This document shows positions 50,422-60,831 of a DNA stretch of 64,000 bases, piece after piece (position 1 is the first letter of the stretch; each line of letters starts with the position of its first letter). The DNA is from Botryotinia globosa (taxonomy: Eukaryota > Ascomycota > Leotiomycetes > Helotiales > Sclerotiniaceae). The translations under genes and the position numbers were made by a program. The DNA is taken from NCBI GenBank assembly GCA_014898425.1, contig RCSZ01000015.1, positions 248,001-312,000 on the forward strand, read 5' to 3'. The notes beneath the pieces are model-generated. The model had not been told where the DNA came from and made no database searches. It saw only the letters and a list, made by a program, of their open reading frames with translations.

Positions 50422-50976
50422 CTATTGCTCTCGCTTTGGCAATTTCTTGTTTGCCTTTCGGGCTTCCGCTGCACTGCTCTTCCCTCCCGCTCTCCACTCA
50501 CGCCGCTTTCCTCTCTCCTCATCTGTATCATTATCCTCTCCCTCTTCATCTTGATCCCCTGCATCTTGTGCGTCTTGGTTATCCTGTCCGTCTTCTCCTT
50601 GTTCTTCTGGCGCTTTCTTTGTAATTGCTCCTCTGCCTCCATTGTTATCTCCATCTCCATCATCATCATCGCCATCTTCCTCATCTCCTCCTTCTTCCTC
50701 CGAATCCGTTTCACCCTCTGGCATCTGAACTTGCCTGGGATCCGGATGATTTCCTACCCACTCTCTCAAATATTCCTCCACGTGTCTTACAAAGAACATT
50801 CGACCGTCAGGCTGGTCTCTAGGTGGAAATTCCTCATTCATCTTCTTGGTGAGAAACTCTCTACTAGTTCTACTGTCCCTCCAATACCTCCCCTCATCGT
50901 GTCTTTCTTGGAGTAAATGTTGAAGATGATTCTTTTCTGCCTGCGTCCATATTCTAGCCGGTTTTATGTGTGGCAT
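50422..50976 (-). CDS. Small SANT/Myb-like protein with an acidic tail
   Basis: A single-exon 184-residue protein. Residues about 8-75 (RIWTQAEKNHLQHLLQERHD... YWRDSRTSREFLTKKMNEEF) have the spacing of a Myb/SANT-like helical domain with tryptophans at W10 and W32, as in many small fungal proteins of uncharacterised function. The remainder (about 85-165) is extremely acidic (runs of EEE, GDDDDGDGD, DTDEE), followed by a basic end (KKLPKREQ). The layout suggests a nuclear or chromatin-associated protein, but this is inference. The start is the first ATG, with no upstream in-frame exon evident. Low-complexity DNA beneath the acidic region produces several long shadow frames on both strands. Confidence 0.6.
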   Translation of the reverse strand: MPHIKPARIWTQAEKNHLQHLLQERHDEGRYWRDSRTSREFLTKKMNEEFPPRDQPDGRMFFVRHVEEYLREWVGNHPDPRQVQMPEGETDSEEEGGDEEDGDDDDGDGDNNGGRGAITKKAPEEQGEDGQDNQDAQDAGDQDEEGEDNDTDEERGKRREWRAGGKSSAAEARKANKKLPKREQ

Positions 50977-52169
50977 GTTGAGAAGTGTTATGGAATTACT
51001 GAGATATTATGATTGATTGGGCAATCAGATGATGAAATAATGAACTTTTACAGCGATAATGATGTGGTTGAAGTACTGATGGCAGGATAAAGAGAACTCT
51101 GGGAATAAGCTGGAAAACGTGATGACTTACTAGATGATAGTGAAGGGTTCTCTGTTCATTTCAAATCCGTATTTTAATATCCTCTGGACCATAGTACTGC
51201 GATTCTTTGATTGATTTCGGGCATGTGTAATGAATTGTTAGTGAATGGTCTTTTGTGCCCCCCATTTTCGAATGTTGAAGGATTGAATCGATTTCAGCTT
51301 TTCTCTTTATCACACAATCTATTTGGTGTAGATTGATCGAAGAAGTGATTGGAACAAGGCCATGAGAAGGAACATTGAAGAATAGTGTCGAGGTAAGAGA
51401 GAAGTCGAAGTTTTTTTCTTGTGGATGGTCTTTATCATTCGAACTAGATTGGCTATTCTAATACTTGACTGAACATTATAGCTCTTGGTTCAGTTCCATT
51501 CTCGAACTATTCGGCTCATGCTAAGAATGAAACCTGGAGAATCTAGTCAAGCGACTTTGAACCCCCGCTTGCTCCATTTTCCCATCTCACACATTTCCCT
51601 CTTTTCCCAATCTTTCATAAGAGACACTAGAAAAATTCTCCTGCGAACGGGACTTTGTTGAAGACGTCTTTCTTAACACGACAACGAGACAGGAGCGCTA
51701 GATTTCATAGCGTTGTTAGACTTCGATGGTGTATCTCGAGAAATTATCATTCCTGGAGCGAGCTTGTAGAATCTTTCTAGTAGCGCCACAACAATGAAAT
51801 CTCCCAAAAAGGATACTTCAAGTATCTCCAAGTTCCTCGCACAATTTTCTTTCAAACCGAGATTTGTTTAGGGCAGGAGTTTCCGGACGTGAAACGTGGT
51901 GGAAAGTTATAGAGACAGGACAAAAATATATCGTATCACCGGATACTGCCATTAATAAAAAAGATCACTGCTTCTAAGATTGTTGTACGATCACAACATT
52001 ACCATCATAAATATCCCTGAGCGTTTATGTCCCCACTGCTGTTATCTGTTCATGCAACCCTTAATAGGAAACCGAGCGACCATTGAGTATCTGAATAAAG
52101 ATCCGACCCAAAAGAGATGAGCACCCACGAACCGAAATAACATTAATGATGATCTAGAGCTTGTAATTA
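50977..52169. other. Intergenic region upstream of the SANT-like gene
   Basis: No gene is supported. The only open frame of note (51673-51855, minus) is 60 codons long with no recognisable domain. Confidence 0.55.
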
Positions 52170-52581
52170 CAGCAAAACCTCTCTATAAGGATCCCCCCTA
52201 TAAAAATAACCTCTATTATCCTTATTTTTTTGGGTTCTAAAATTTTTTAAGATTAAAAAAGGCTTATATTCTTAAAATCTCTTTATAAAGATATTCTTAT
52301 AATTTCCGGTTCTAGGATTACATATATTCTTATTGGATTAATAAAATTATTAGAATTTGAGCTATAATATAATATTATATAGAGAATTTAGTTATATATT
52401 ATAAAAATAGAATTTTTTTCGAAATTATTATAGAATTGTTATAGAATATAATCTGATTGGAATTAATCGGAAATCAATTACTATTAGATCGGGATTAGTC
52501 GGATACCTTTATACAAGAATAACTCTATATATCCTTAAAAAAGACCACAAAAACCGGTATCCTTATAGAAAGGTTTTACTG
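52170..52581. mobile_element. MITE copy A with CAG...CTG ends and TA duplication
   Basis: 412 bp, beginning CAGCAAAACCTCTCTATAAG and ending in the reverse complement of CAGTAAAACCTTTCTATAAG, with TA on both sides (52168-52169 and 52582-52583). The interior is AT-rich and non-coding. TIR sequence and TA duplication fit a pogo/Tc1-mariner-class non-autonomous element. It is related to the copy at 55581-56019 in the opposite orientation: its left half, with GGATCC followed by a CTCTATTATCCTTATTTTTT stretch, matches the reverse complement of the right half of that copy. Confidence 0.8.
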
Positions 52582-53197
52582 TATCGAGATTCTTCGCCCA
52601 AGAGCCTCTCACCGAATCGGAAATTTGTGTGATGTTTATACAAACATCACATATTCATCATCTCTTCTCTTCAGCCTAGCGATTCAAGCGAATGACTCAG
52701 CCACTTTTCCACGTCTCCATTAGAAGCTTATTTATAATTTCAGCATATCCTTTCCTGCATGCATCAGCATTACCCTGAAAATCTCCCACATGAGGATAAC
52801 CTCTACCCGTCCCACTCCCTAGACACCCACCCACCAAGCAACAAAGAATCATATTTATTCCCATGAAAGATTCTCGTAATAAAGATGTCTTCATTTCAAT
52901 TCCAACCAGCCATTTTGCACTTCCAAAACTTTCCCATCTGTTAAATTCCAAATTCCAAATCCCAAATCATAGCCCGTGGATCTAATCAATCATCCCATTT
53001 CGGCTAACCGAATAACCCCTTCATTTCATCCACCATTAACATGTATGTACCCCACCTCCCACACTCCAAATTTCTCCAAGAGCAAAAAAAAAATGATAAC
53101 TCCGTGATTTCCTCACCCCTCAGCTAAAAAAGTAAAAAAAACTTAACCAAAATACTTACAAACAAAACAAAAATTCATGATTACGGAGAGGAGGTAT

Positions 53198-53269
53198 TGA
53201 ACCACACCCGATTTGAACGGATAACCTTTCGATCTGGAGTCGAACGCGCTACCGTTGCGCCAGCGGTCC
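53198..53269 (-). tRNA. tRNA-Trp (anticodon CCA), intron-less
   Basis: A complete cloverleaf reads on the minus strand. The acceptor stem GGACCGC pairs with GTGGTTC (with G-T wobbles), and the discriminator is A. The D stem is GCGC/GCGC with loop AACGGTA. The anticodon stem TTCGA/TCGAA carries loop CTCCAGA, anticodon CCA. The variable loop is AGGTT, and the T stem ATCCG/CGGGT has loop TTCAAAT. Total 72 nt with no intron. A T-rich Pol III terminator follows on the minus strand (TTTTTGTTTTGTTT, at about 53160-53173). A 104-codon open frame spanning this gene is spurious. Confidence 0.93.
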
Positions 53270-53741
53270 TTAATCATGTGACTAGTTTGAACAAAGTGTT
53301 TTTGTTTGCGTATATATTGCCAGGTTTTGCGAAGGAGGGCTTCACTGATTTTATGCTTCAACGTCTCGACTTTGCATTCTGCGGTGGGTGAAGGGAATAC
53401 TTGGTAAGCAGTACATGATCGATTAATTAAAGCTATTGGGTAGAAACAAAACGTCATGGAAGAAGAAAATAAATACCAGACAGAGATGTAATGGAAGCGC
53501 TCCGTGAGGAACTGTGAGCTCGCTGGAAGATTGGTTTAATCAACGTCAGATCGATTCTGTCATTTCGTTCATATTTGTAGATATATAACATAGGATGAAT
53601 TCTTCACAAGACATGCAAAACAGCCAGAATATATAATCAATACCGAGGTATGAAATAGATAGATATTTTCCAAAGGTTCAGTGTTACGCTGCCAGAGCGA
53701 ATTGGATGTGGTTGAGAGAAACCAAATCGATCTTATCCATC

Positions 53742-54774
53742 CTACTCAGTCTTGACACACACATCTGCGTCGCACTTCTCGCTATCTTCCATAAAAATAC
53801 CACCAAAGATCAATCCCTCATTGATACCACTTTCCTGGAATCCATTCTTGGAAATATCTGCACCAGCGGCGAAATCTGTTGGCTTCTTCAATAAACCGAA
53901 ATGATATTGACCTTGTCCAGAAATGTCATTGGTTAAAGCTTCAGTGACCGATTCAAGAGCCTTGGAAGAGGTAGAGTAGAATACTTGGGTTGTACTGATT
54001 CAAGGTTAGCTGGAGATATTTATGGAAATAAGAGGAGAACAAACTTGGCGGTAAAATCCAATTTCAACCCAAAATTGTGCCATCCATCGGTAAACGCAGT
54101 AGTGAAAAGTTCGGTTGCTCCCTTATTTACATTTCCGACAACTCTCAAAACATTCGAATCTGTGTTGTTTTTGTCCAAAATTGTGCCTGTCTTCAACACA
54201 AATTGGTTGGTGCTGAAATCTGCACTTTCGAGGAAGGCAATTTGATACTCATGGCTGAGATTCAGAGGACGAGAGGCATCCTTCATGATGGAGAAGTGAA
54301 GAGTTTTAATGCCTGTGGTGGAAGCATCAGTGCCATTGTTGGACAATGGCATCAATTCAGCACGACGGAATCCAACTTGTACGTTGGTTGAGGAGGGAGC
54401 AAAGATGGAGGCATCGGAGAGGGTGACTTCGAAGGGTGTAGTTGAGTTTCCATCATACTGAGAAATTGTTAGGCGTATAACCAGAATAACACACAAGATA
54501 GCTTACCAAAGAGGTAGGAACAGCAGTTGGGATGTTGATGATTTGGCTCCATGTGAGATCTGGACATGTTAGAAGAAGTAGTGTACAGGAAGAAATTAAA
54601 CTTACTTGCACCAATGTTATAACTGGGATTGTAGAGACTTGTATTGGAGTTATCAAATGCAGTTGGTGTGGTTCCTACTGGTACACGACCATCAAATTGA
54701 AGTGGACAATCTTGCGCCTGTGCTACAGAAGCGAGAGTCAACAATGACAATCCGAGAAATGAGTGAAGCGACAT
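53742..54774 (-). CDS. Secreted glycoside hydrolase family 131 glucanase
   Basis: Four exons: 54774-54606, 54559-54507, 54457-54045 and 53994-53742. The introns are 46-50 bp and all joins are in phase, giving 295 residues. An N-terminal signal peptide (MSLHSFLGLSLLTLASVAQA) is followed by QDCPLQFDGRVPVGTTPTAFD, the typical mature start of GH131. The splices restore NIGANLTWSQIINIP and DFTANTTQVFYST. Conserved core segments include IFAPSSTNVQVGFRRAELMP, TLHFSIMKD, LNLSHEYQIAFLESADFSTNQFVLKTGTIL and, near the end, GQGQYHFGLFKKP and ESGINEGLIFGGIFMEDS. GH131 enzymes are extracellular beta-glucanases of fungi and oomycetes with broad beta-1,3/1,6/1,4 specificity acting on plant or fungal glucan. 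No cellulose-binding module is attached. The gene lies between two related MITE copies. Confidence 0.9.
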
Positions 54775-55580
54775 GATTGATAGAGAAATTTGAAATGAGT
54801 GTAATGAGAAAGGAATGTATTGATTTTTGTTAACGTGTTAAAAAGAATGGAATTGACAAAAAAGTCACACAGTGATACTTTGGATGAAAGGGCACACGGT
54901 TCGAGTAGCCCATTCATATAGGTATATATATAGTCGGTCTACTCTACGACTCCGCGACATTTCTCATCTCATCTATTATGGTTCAATTCCATTAGAGTTC
55001 GCCAAAGAAGGTGAATTTACCTTACTATTGAAGTTTCCCTCAAATAGATTATAGCCAGATAGACGAAGCAATAGAGATCCTTCATTATTTTGGAACGCAT
55101 AATAACACGAACGCGCGAATTGATACAAAAAGAGCAATAAGAAATGCCTTCCAAGCACCAACCATGGCAATTGCAGCGAAATCAAGGGACAAACCTGTTT
55201 CAGCAAAACTCTAATTTGACTTGTAATTTCGGATGGTTCGGTTCCTGGTAAATTTGCGCAGTCTTTCATTACGGTTTGGAGAATGTTTCAGTCTTTCAGA
55301 CTGCAGAAAGTAATCCAGCGCGAATGAACTCTAATTCAAGAGCTGAAGATATGGAACTCTTCTAGAACTACTATGAGGAGTGCAACAAACGGATGATTGG
55401 ATTCCAAAAGGTTCAGGGTCTGCAGATCCAGGTCTGTCGTGAATATTATCATTTAGGAGAAATCAAACACAGAAGGAATGAGTAGCAAATTACCATGTTG
55501 CATTCAAGGGTCGATATAAGAGCTTCCGAAACGCTTTATAATTACATTGTATTATAGGTAGAGTTACTAAAATCGTTGTA
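54775..55580. other. Upstream region of the GH131 gene
   Basis: No gene is supported; a 97-codon minus frame (54976-55269) has no recognisable domain. The region ends at the MITE that starts at 55581. Confidence 0.55.
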
Positions 55581-56019
55581 CAGTAAAACCTCTCTATAAG
55601 GATATCGGTTTTTGTAATCTTTTTTAAGAATATAAAGGTATTCGATTAATCCTAATATAATAATAATCCATTTTCAATTAATTCTAATCGAATTATATTC
55701 CATAACAATTCCATAACAATTTCATAACAATTTCATAACAATTTCATAACAATTTCATAACAATTTCAGAAATTTTTCTATTTTTATAATATATAATTAA
55801 ATTCTCTATATAATATTATATTATAATTTAAATCCTAATAATTTTATTAATCTAATAAAAATATATATAATTCTAAAACTAGAAAATATAAGAATATCCT
55901 AATAAAAAGGGTTTAAAAATATAGATTATTTTTAGATCTAAAAAATTTTGAAATCTAAAAAAAATAAGGATAATAGAGATTATCCTTATAAAGGGGATCC
56001 TTATAGAGAGGTTTTATTA
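55581..56019. mobile_element. MITE copy B with an internal tandem expansion
   Basis: 439 bp, beginning CAGTAAAACCTCTCTATAAG with TA before it (55579-55580) and ending GGTTTTATTA before TA (56020-56021). The right terminus differs from the expected GGTTTTACTG by transitions, as RIP would produce. It is oriented opposite to copy A. About six tandem CATAACAATTT units lie at 55700-55768, where copy A has only about two, which accounts for much of the size difference. Non-coding. Confidence 0.8.
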
Positions 56020-56221
56020 TACTCGTAAAGAAAGATAGATGCATTGGGCACTGAACCGGAGGCCGGGTTATCTGATGATCCGAATCGTGGGGCAAATGCT
56101 AACTTTACATTACGTAGTGGCGGGCGCTATCTTTCGAGCTCTCAAAGTTTCCTTCATTCAAAACCGACATTGAATAAATCGACATCTAGAATTCCCAGTG
56201 ACTCAAGACTGCCCAGTCAAG

Positions 56222-57119
56222 ATGGCGGAAGCAATAGATAATCCAGACGTTCCTTCGAACAAGAAGGCTTTCATTCCCTTAGGTGCCGCCTCCCTCCTTT
56301 CTTTTCTCCCCCCTTCTCCCAAGCTAACCAAATGTCTCCCATAGAAAACAATCCCGAAGTAATGTCCTCTCTCCTCCACAAACTCGGTCTCTCCACCACT
56401 CTATCTTTCCACGACGTATTTTCCATCGAAGACCCCTCTCTCCTCTCCTTCATCCCTCGTCCCGCACTCGCCCTCTTACTCGTCTTCCCGGTCTCAAAAA
56501 GTTACGAGGCATTCCGCTATTCAGAGGATAAAGAACGCGAAGATTATCAAGGAAAGGGAGAGAATGAACCGGTTATCTGGTACAAGCAGACTATTAGGAA
56601 TGCGTGTGGGTTGATTGGCCTTTTGCATGCTGTGAGCAATGGTGCTTCGAGGGGTTTTGTTGGTATGATTTATCTCTCCCTCTCGCTCTCCTCGTATCGG
56701 TCAAACGTACATGTCTGACATAATTTTTCTCTTTTGCAGAACAAGACTCTCCTCTCGACAAACTAATTAAAGATGCCATTCCTCTCGCCGCAATCGATCG
56801 CGCAGATCTCCTATACAATTCCCAAGCCCTCGAATCCGCCCATCAAAACGCCGCAACACAAGGCCAATCCTCTACACCTGATGCCGAAGATGACATCGAT
56901 TTACATTTCGTATGTTTCGTCAAAGATGAGAGGAACAATCTCTGGGAAATGGATGGAAGGAGAAGAGGTCCACTTGAGTTGGGATCGTTGGGAGAAGATG
57001 AAGACGTTCTAAGTGAAAATGCGTTGGATTGGGGGGTAAGGAAATTTTTGAAGAGAGAAGAGGAAAACGGCGCGGAATTGAGGTTCAGCTTGATTGCGTT
57101 GGCACCAAGTCTTGACTAG
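56222..57119 (+). CDS. Ubiquitin C-terminal hydrolase (UCH, peptidase C12), Yuh1-like
   Basis: Three exons: 56222-56282, 56345-56662 and 56740-57119, with introns of 62 and 77 bp. The first intron has a GCTAACC branch site. All joins are in phase and the product is 252 residues, normal for UCH-L1/L3/Yuh1. It opens MAEAIDNPDVPSNKKAFIPL, followed by ENNPEVMSSLLHKLGLS, the expected UCH start. The catalytic set is visible: Gln102 and Cys108 in KQTIRNACGLIGLLHAVSNG, His182 in DIDLHFVCFVK and Asp198 in LWEMDGRRRGP. The crossover loop (about 150-178) is of normal length. The enzyme removes small C-terminal adducts from ubiquitin in the cytosol. Only 220 bp separate it from MITE copy B. Confidence 0.93.
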
Positions 57120-57452
57120 GATGATTTGCTCACGATTATGATTATCATGAAATATTTGGAAGGGACCGGAAGAAAATATTGGCGTTGCATTACATCAAAT
57201 GGTCAGTCGTAGAACAGCTGCATCTGGGTGTCAAAACCTTACATCCATTTTGAACGGGACCCAAAAGTTTTGACTTTAGATACCATGATATGTCTATATT
57301 TTTAACGCGATGGCTTTATCCATGTACTAAATTCCTCATACAACTTCTATCGACGTGTATTGTATCTCGAAATCTTTTAAGTCCGAAGCCATGCCATGTA
57401 TTCCAAGCAAATCAAGCCCCTTTAATCATGATGTATCGTAGATGTACTGGCT
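57120..57452. other. Convergent intergenic region between UCH and ZIP genes
   Basis: About 330 bp between the 3' ends of two convergent genes. Nothing else is visible apart from AT-rich 3' UTR sequence. Confidence 0.6.
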
Positions 57453-58824
57453 TTATGACCAAGAAATGCTATGAATGGTTAGTAAATGTACCAAAACCAG
57501 GGGAAGACCAAAAACTTACTAAAGCATAATTCCGGCTCCCGTTGCCATAGCCATGAATTGTTTCAGCGTCTTCGTCAATTCTAGGCCTCTATCCTTTCCA
57601 GTCTCCAATAATTCCGGAATAACAGCTACAGTTCCCACATACAAAAATGTTCCAGCTGTAAATGGCAACAACATATCACCCCACTCTAAACTTGTACCCA
57701 TGAGACCGTCAAACCTGCCAATACCGCCTTCTTCTGTACTTGAACCATATTCTTGGATCATGATGCCGATGACCGTGCCGAGGAGAGCTCCAAGTGCGGT
57801 TACGAATTGTGCCCCCATGGCTGCACGTTTGGAGAAACCGGATTGGATTAGGAGAGCAAAATCACCGACTTCGTGAGGAATCTCGTGGAAGAATACTGCG
57901 ACTGTGGTTGTTGCGCCAATCGTTGGAGATGCATAGAAGGAAGAGGACATGGCGAGACCGTCGGTAATGTTGTGAGTGAAATCAGCGCTGTCATATAATT
58001 AGCAGTGGCCTCCTCATTTTCTTCTGCGAAGAAACATACATGAGATTAAGGTATCCAGCAAGCTTCACACTAGAGTTGATCTCCTTTTCAGTCTTCTCAA
58101 CCTCAACAATTGACTTTCCGCTATCCTTCTTTCTTGATCTAGTACTTCTGGCAGGTGTATCATCCAAGTTGCTTGAAATAGCAGAAGTTTCCTTCTCGCT
58201 CTCATGACCATGACTATGCGAGTGTTCATGGCCTTGTCCACCAGTAGCAATTCTTAGTCCTTTATCCATAGCAACAAATGTAACAAATCCAACCATAATC
58301 GCGACTCCCAACAATAAATTGCGATTTGGTTCAACCAACACGAAGCGCACATTCTCATGGGCGTCCTCGCCGAGGAAGATTTCGGGAAGAAGATGGAATA
58401 ATGTATCACCCAAAAGACCACCAACTGCAAATGCTACCATTACGGAGAGAGAAGAAGGATCAATATTTGGTGGACATAATGCGAGGAGAAAATTGGGGGG
58501 CCCAGAGATGTAAAGAGTTGCTAGAAGTGCATTGACAGCGGGTGTGGAAGGGAAAAGAACTGCGAATATGCGGGAAGTAAGAGTCGAAGTAATCGGAGAC
58601 GAGACTTGTTTATATGCGTTGAGATCTTGCACAAGAGGACATTGCTATCGAGTATAATTGATTAGATGGGGCTCAGGAAGATTATCGTGAGAACTTACTT
58701 GGAGTTGTTCCTCTATTTCAGGCAAGCTCATGCTCGCAACAGATGTAGCATGGCCTTGAGCATATACGCATACAATTGCAATTGAAAGCAAAAGAGCAGC
58801 ACGACGGGGACTAAAGAACGACAT
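57453..58824 (-). CDS. ZIP zinc transporter, LIV-1/ZIP7 (Ke4, Yke4) type
   Basis: Four exons: 58824-58699, 58644-58040, 57987-57520 and a 16-base last exon at 57468-57453. All joins are in phase and the product is 404 residues. The last intron has a GTAAGT donor, an ACTAACC branch site and a TAG acceptor, and replaces an immediate stop by YISWS. The N-terminus is a signal peptide ending near AQG. Eight membrane spans are expected. The loop after span 3 has the His-rich GQGHEHSHSHGHE, a zinc-binding variable loop. Span 4 carries HNITDGLA (His249, Asp253) and span 5 HEIPHEVGD (278-286), the LIV-1 subfamily metal-binding signature. Relatives sit in the ER/Golgi membrane and move zinc into the cytosol; location here is by analogy. 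Confidence 0.92.
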
Positions 58825-60831
58825 TTTGAATTGAAAAAATGTATGTTGGGACGAGAGGAAAGAAAGAGGGACAGTCGAGCTTTGACGGAGAGATTATCAG
58901 ATTATCAGTAAGTAATGATATCGGATGGCGTTTAGCGAGGTGGAGACTATTTTTTTAAGCATTACATGGTCTCTCGGCCCCGAGGGGTCAAGTGAATTTA
59001 CTTTGGTGTTAGTGCATTATGATGTCAAGCATCATCTTTATTAAATTCGTTACAGAATTGGAAAAGGGGCAGGCAATAATTATCTTGAGATTTCTTGGAT
59101 TTGCTCATCGGCAATAGTCTATTCTTGAGTTGATATTCTGCCGAAGAGAATATGCATGAATTATTGTCAGTCAGCCACATCCAGCCAAATAGAGATCTGT
59201 CATCTCTGATTCACTAGCAGGGCGATGATCCTTCAGCAGTTGCAAGTGCAGTGTCAAGGTCAAGCAAGACTGTGCATAATTCCCCAAGCTTGAACGTCAT
59301 CTTTTTTTGGAAAGAAAATAACAATAATTCCCAACGCCATTTGAAGGAGCTTACGATAGTATAATCGAGAGCTATTCGAGAATAAATCGGTGCTGCAGGT
59401 TTCCTTAGGCCATGAGTTGTTATCGTGAAGCTGGATTCAAAACGCACTTCTGCTTTCTTGTGATGATGTGCACATCAAAGCAGGAAAACAGTCTTTTGGC
59501 TGCAAGCTAATGCCTCATAAGTCATCGAATGACAACATTTCTACATCCCCAATATGACTGACTATGAGACTTTCCTTCCAAGGAATCTGGCTCATAGAAT
59601 CTCAGTCTTCAGCGGAGCAGGTTAGCAGGGAGTAACTTCGCAAAACAAGACTGCACTTGGTGAGTCGTTCTACTTGAAGGGTATATTGAATTCGGGAATG
59701 TTAGCAAAATGGCATCAGATGGGATGACAAGTCAATTATTTCATCTACTCTACAGATTCCTATCATTTATTGCATCCGATTGAGAGCCGATGGAAGGCCT
59801 ATGAAGTCTCAATCTTCAGAATATTCATCTACTGCTCCCATATTTCCGTCAGAAATCCAGACTGAGAGCATTAACAGTAAACAATCAATGTTTTCTGGTA
59901 TGGGATGAGTGAGATAAACACTTCTGATTTCGTATCAAGCGGGTATCCTCGACTTGGCAAGATTGGATCAGAAATCATCATTGTCTGGTTGTTTCTCGAA
60001 CAAACACTGTCCATTGACTGAACCTACCAGTCGATAGTGTGGGATTTCCAGCTCCATCTAGTCGACGGGTTTTCGAGATAGGGTGAAACGAGTAGCTATT
60101 CTACGCTAGCTAACCCTCTCACCCGGCTAATTTCGACTAGAGACATTTGAAATCTAGTTGCTCGACGAATAACCTACGATTCTTAACAGACTTTGGCCAG
60201 ATGATGCAAAGCAAATGTTTCGGAGTGGTTTGCTCATTCTGATCCCCAAATAGGCAATTGTTTGAGAGGAATCTGGACATCTGAGATTCCCAGTTTGGTC
60301 TCTTTCAGATCAGAACTCTATCTTAACTCTAGGTGATAGATAGATTCGGCTTTATAACGTATGATGTTAATACAATACATGATCATTCATCTAGCCAAAT
60401 GCAGATGCCAGGGCAACTTCCATCTTCGGTATAGAGCGTGTAAGTATAGATCTAAACGAAAGCCTGTAGGTATCAGTCCCATGGCATTCTTTTGATGCAA
60501 GCAGATGTTGTGAAGATCACGCTGTTCGGCTAGTTATCGTGCAGAACCACGGTTTTATTACCAACAGCGTAATCTATGGACACAGCAGAAGCTGCGCCGA
60601 AAATGCCTATGAGAATTGATTATTTCAGGCCTCTCATTTCATCGAGTGATGGTAATACATGTGCAGGTTGCCGGTTCTAAGCCTCTGCCAATTTCAGTGT
60701 ATCTCCAATCGCTTATGGTTCTTGGTGAACGTTATACAGACTCGACATTTCGCCGTATCTGCTCGTCATGGCAAGTTTCGTTATTTCCAACAAGGGTCTT
60801 CTATCAAACTTTGTAGTATTAAATTTCAAGA
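58825..60831. other. Intergenic region between divergent ZIP and orphan membrane genes
   Basis: About 2 kb with only short chance frames. I see no RNA gene or repeat. Confidence 0.55.

Noticed and set aside
53143..53457. 104-codon minus-strand open frame
   Set aside because: It runs straight through the tRNA-Trp gene and its terminator; the protein has no family character.
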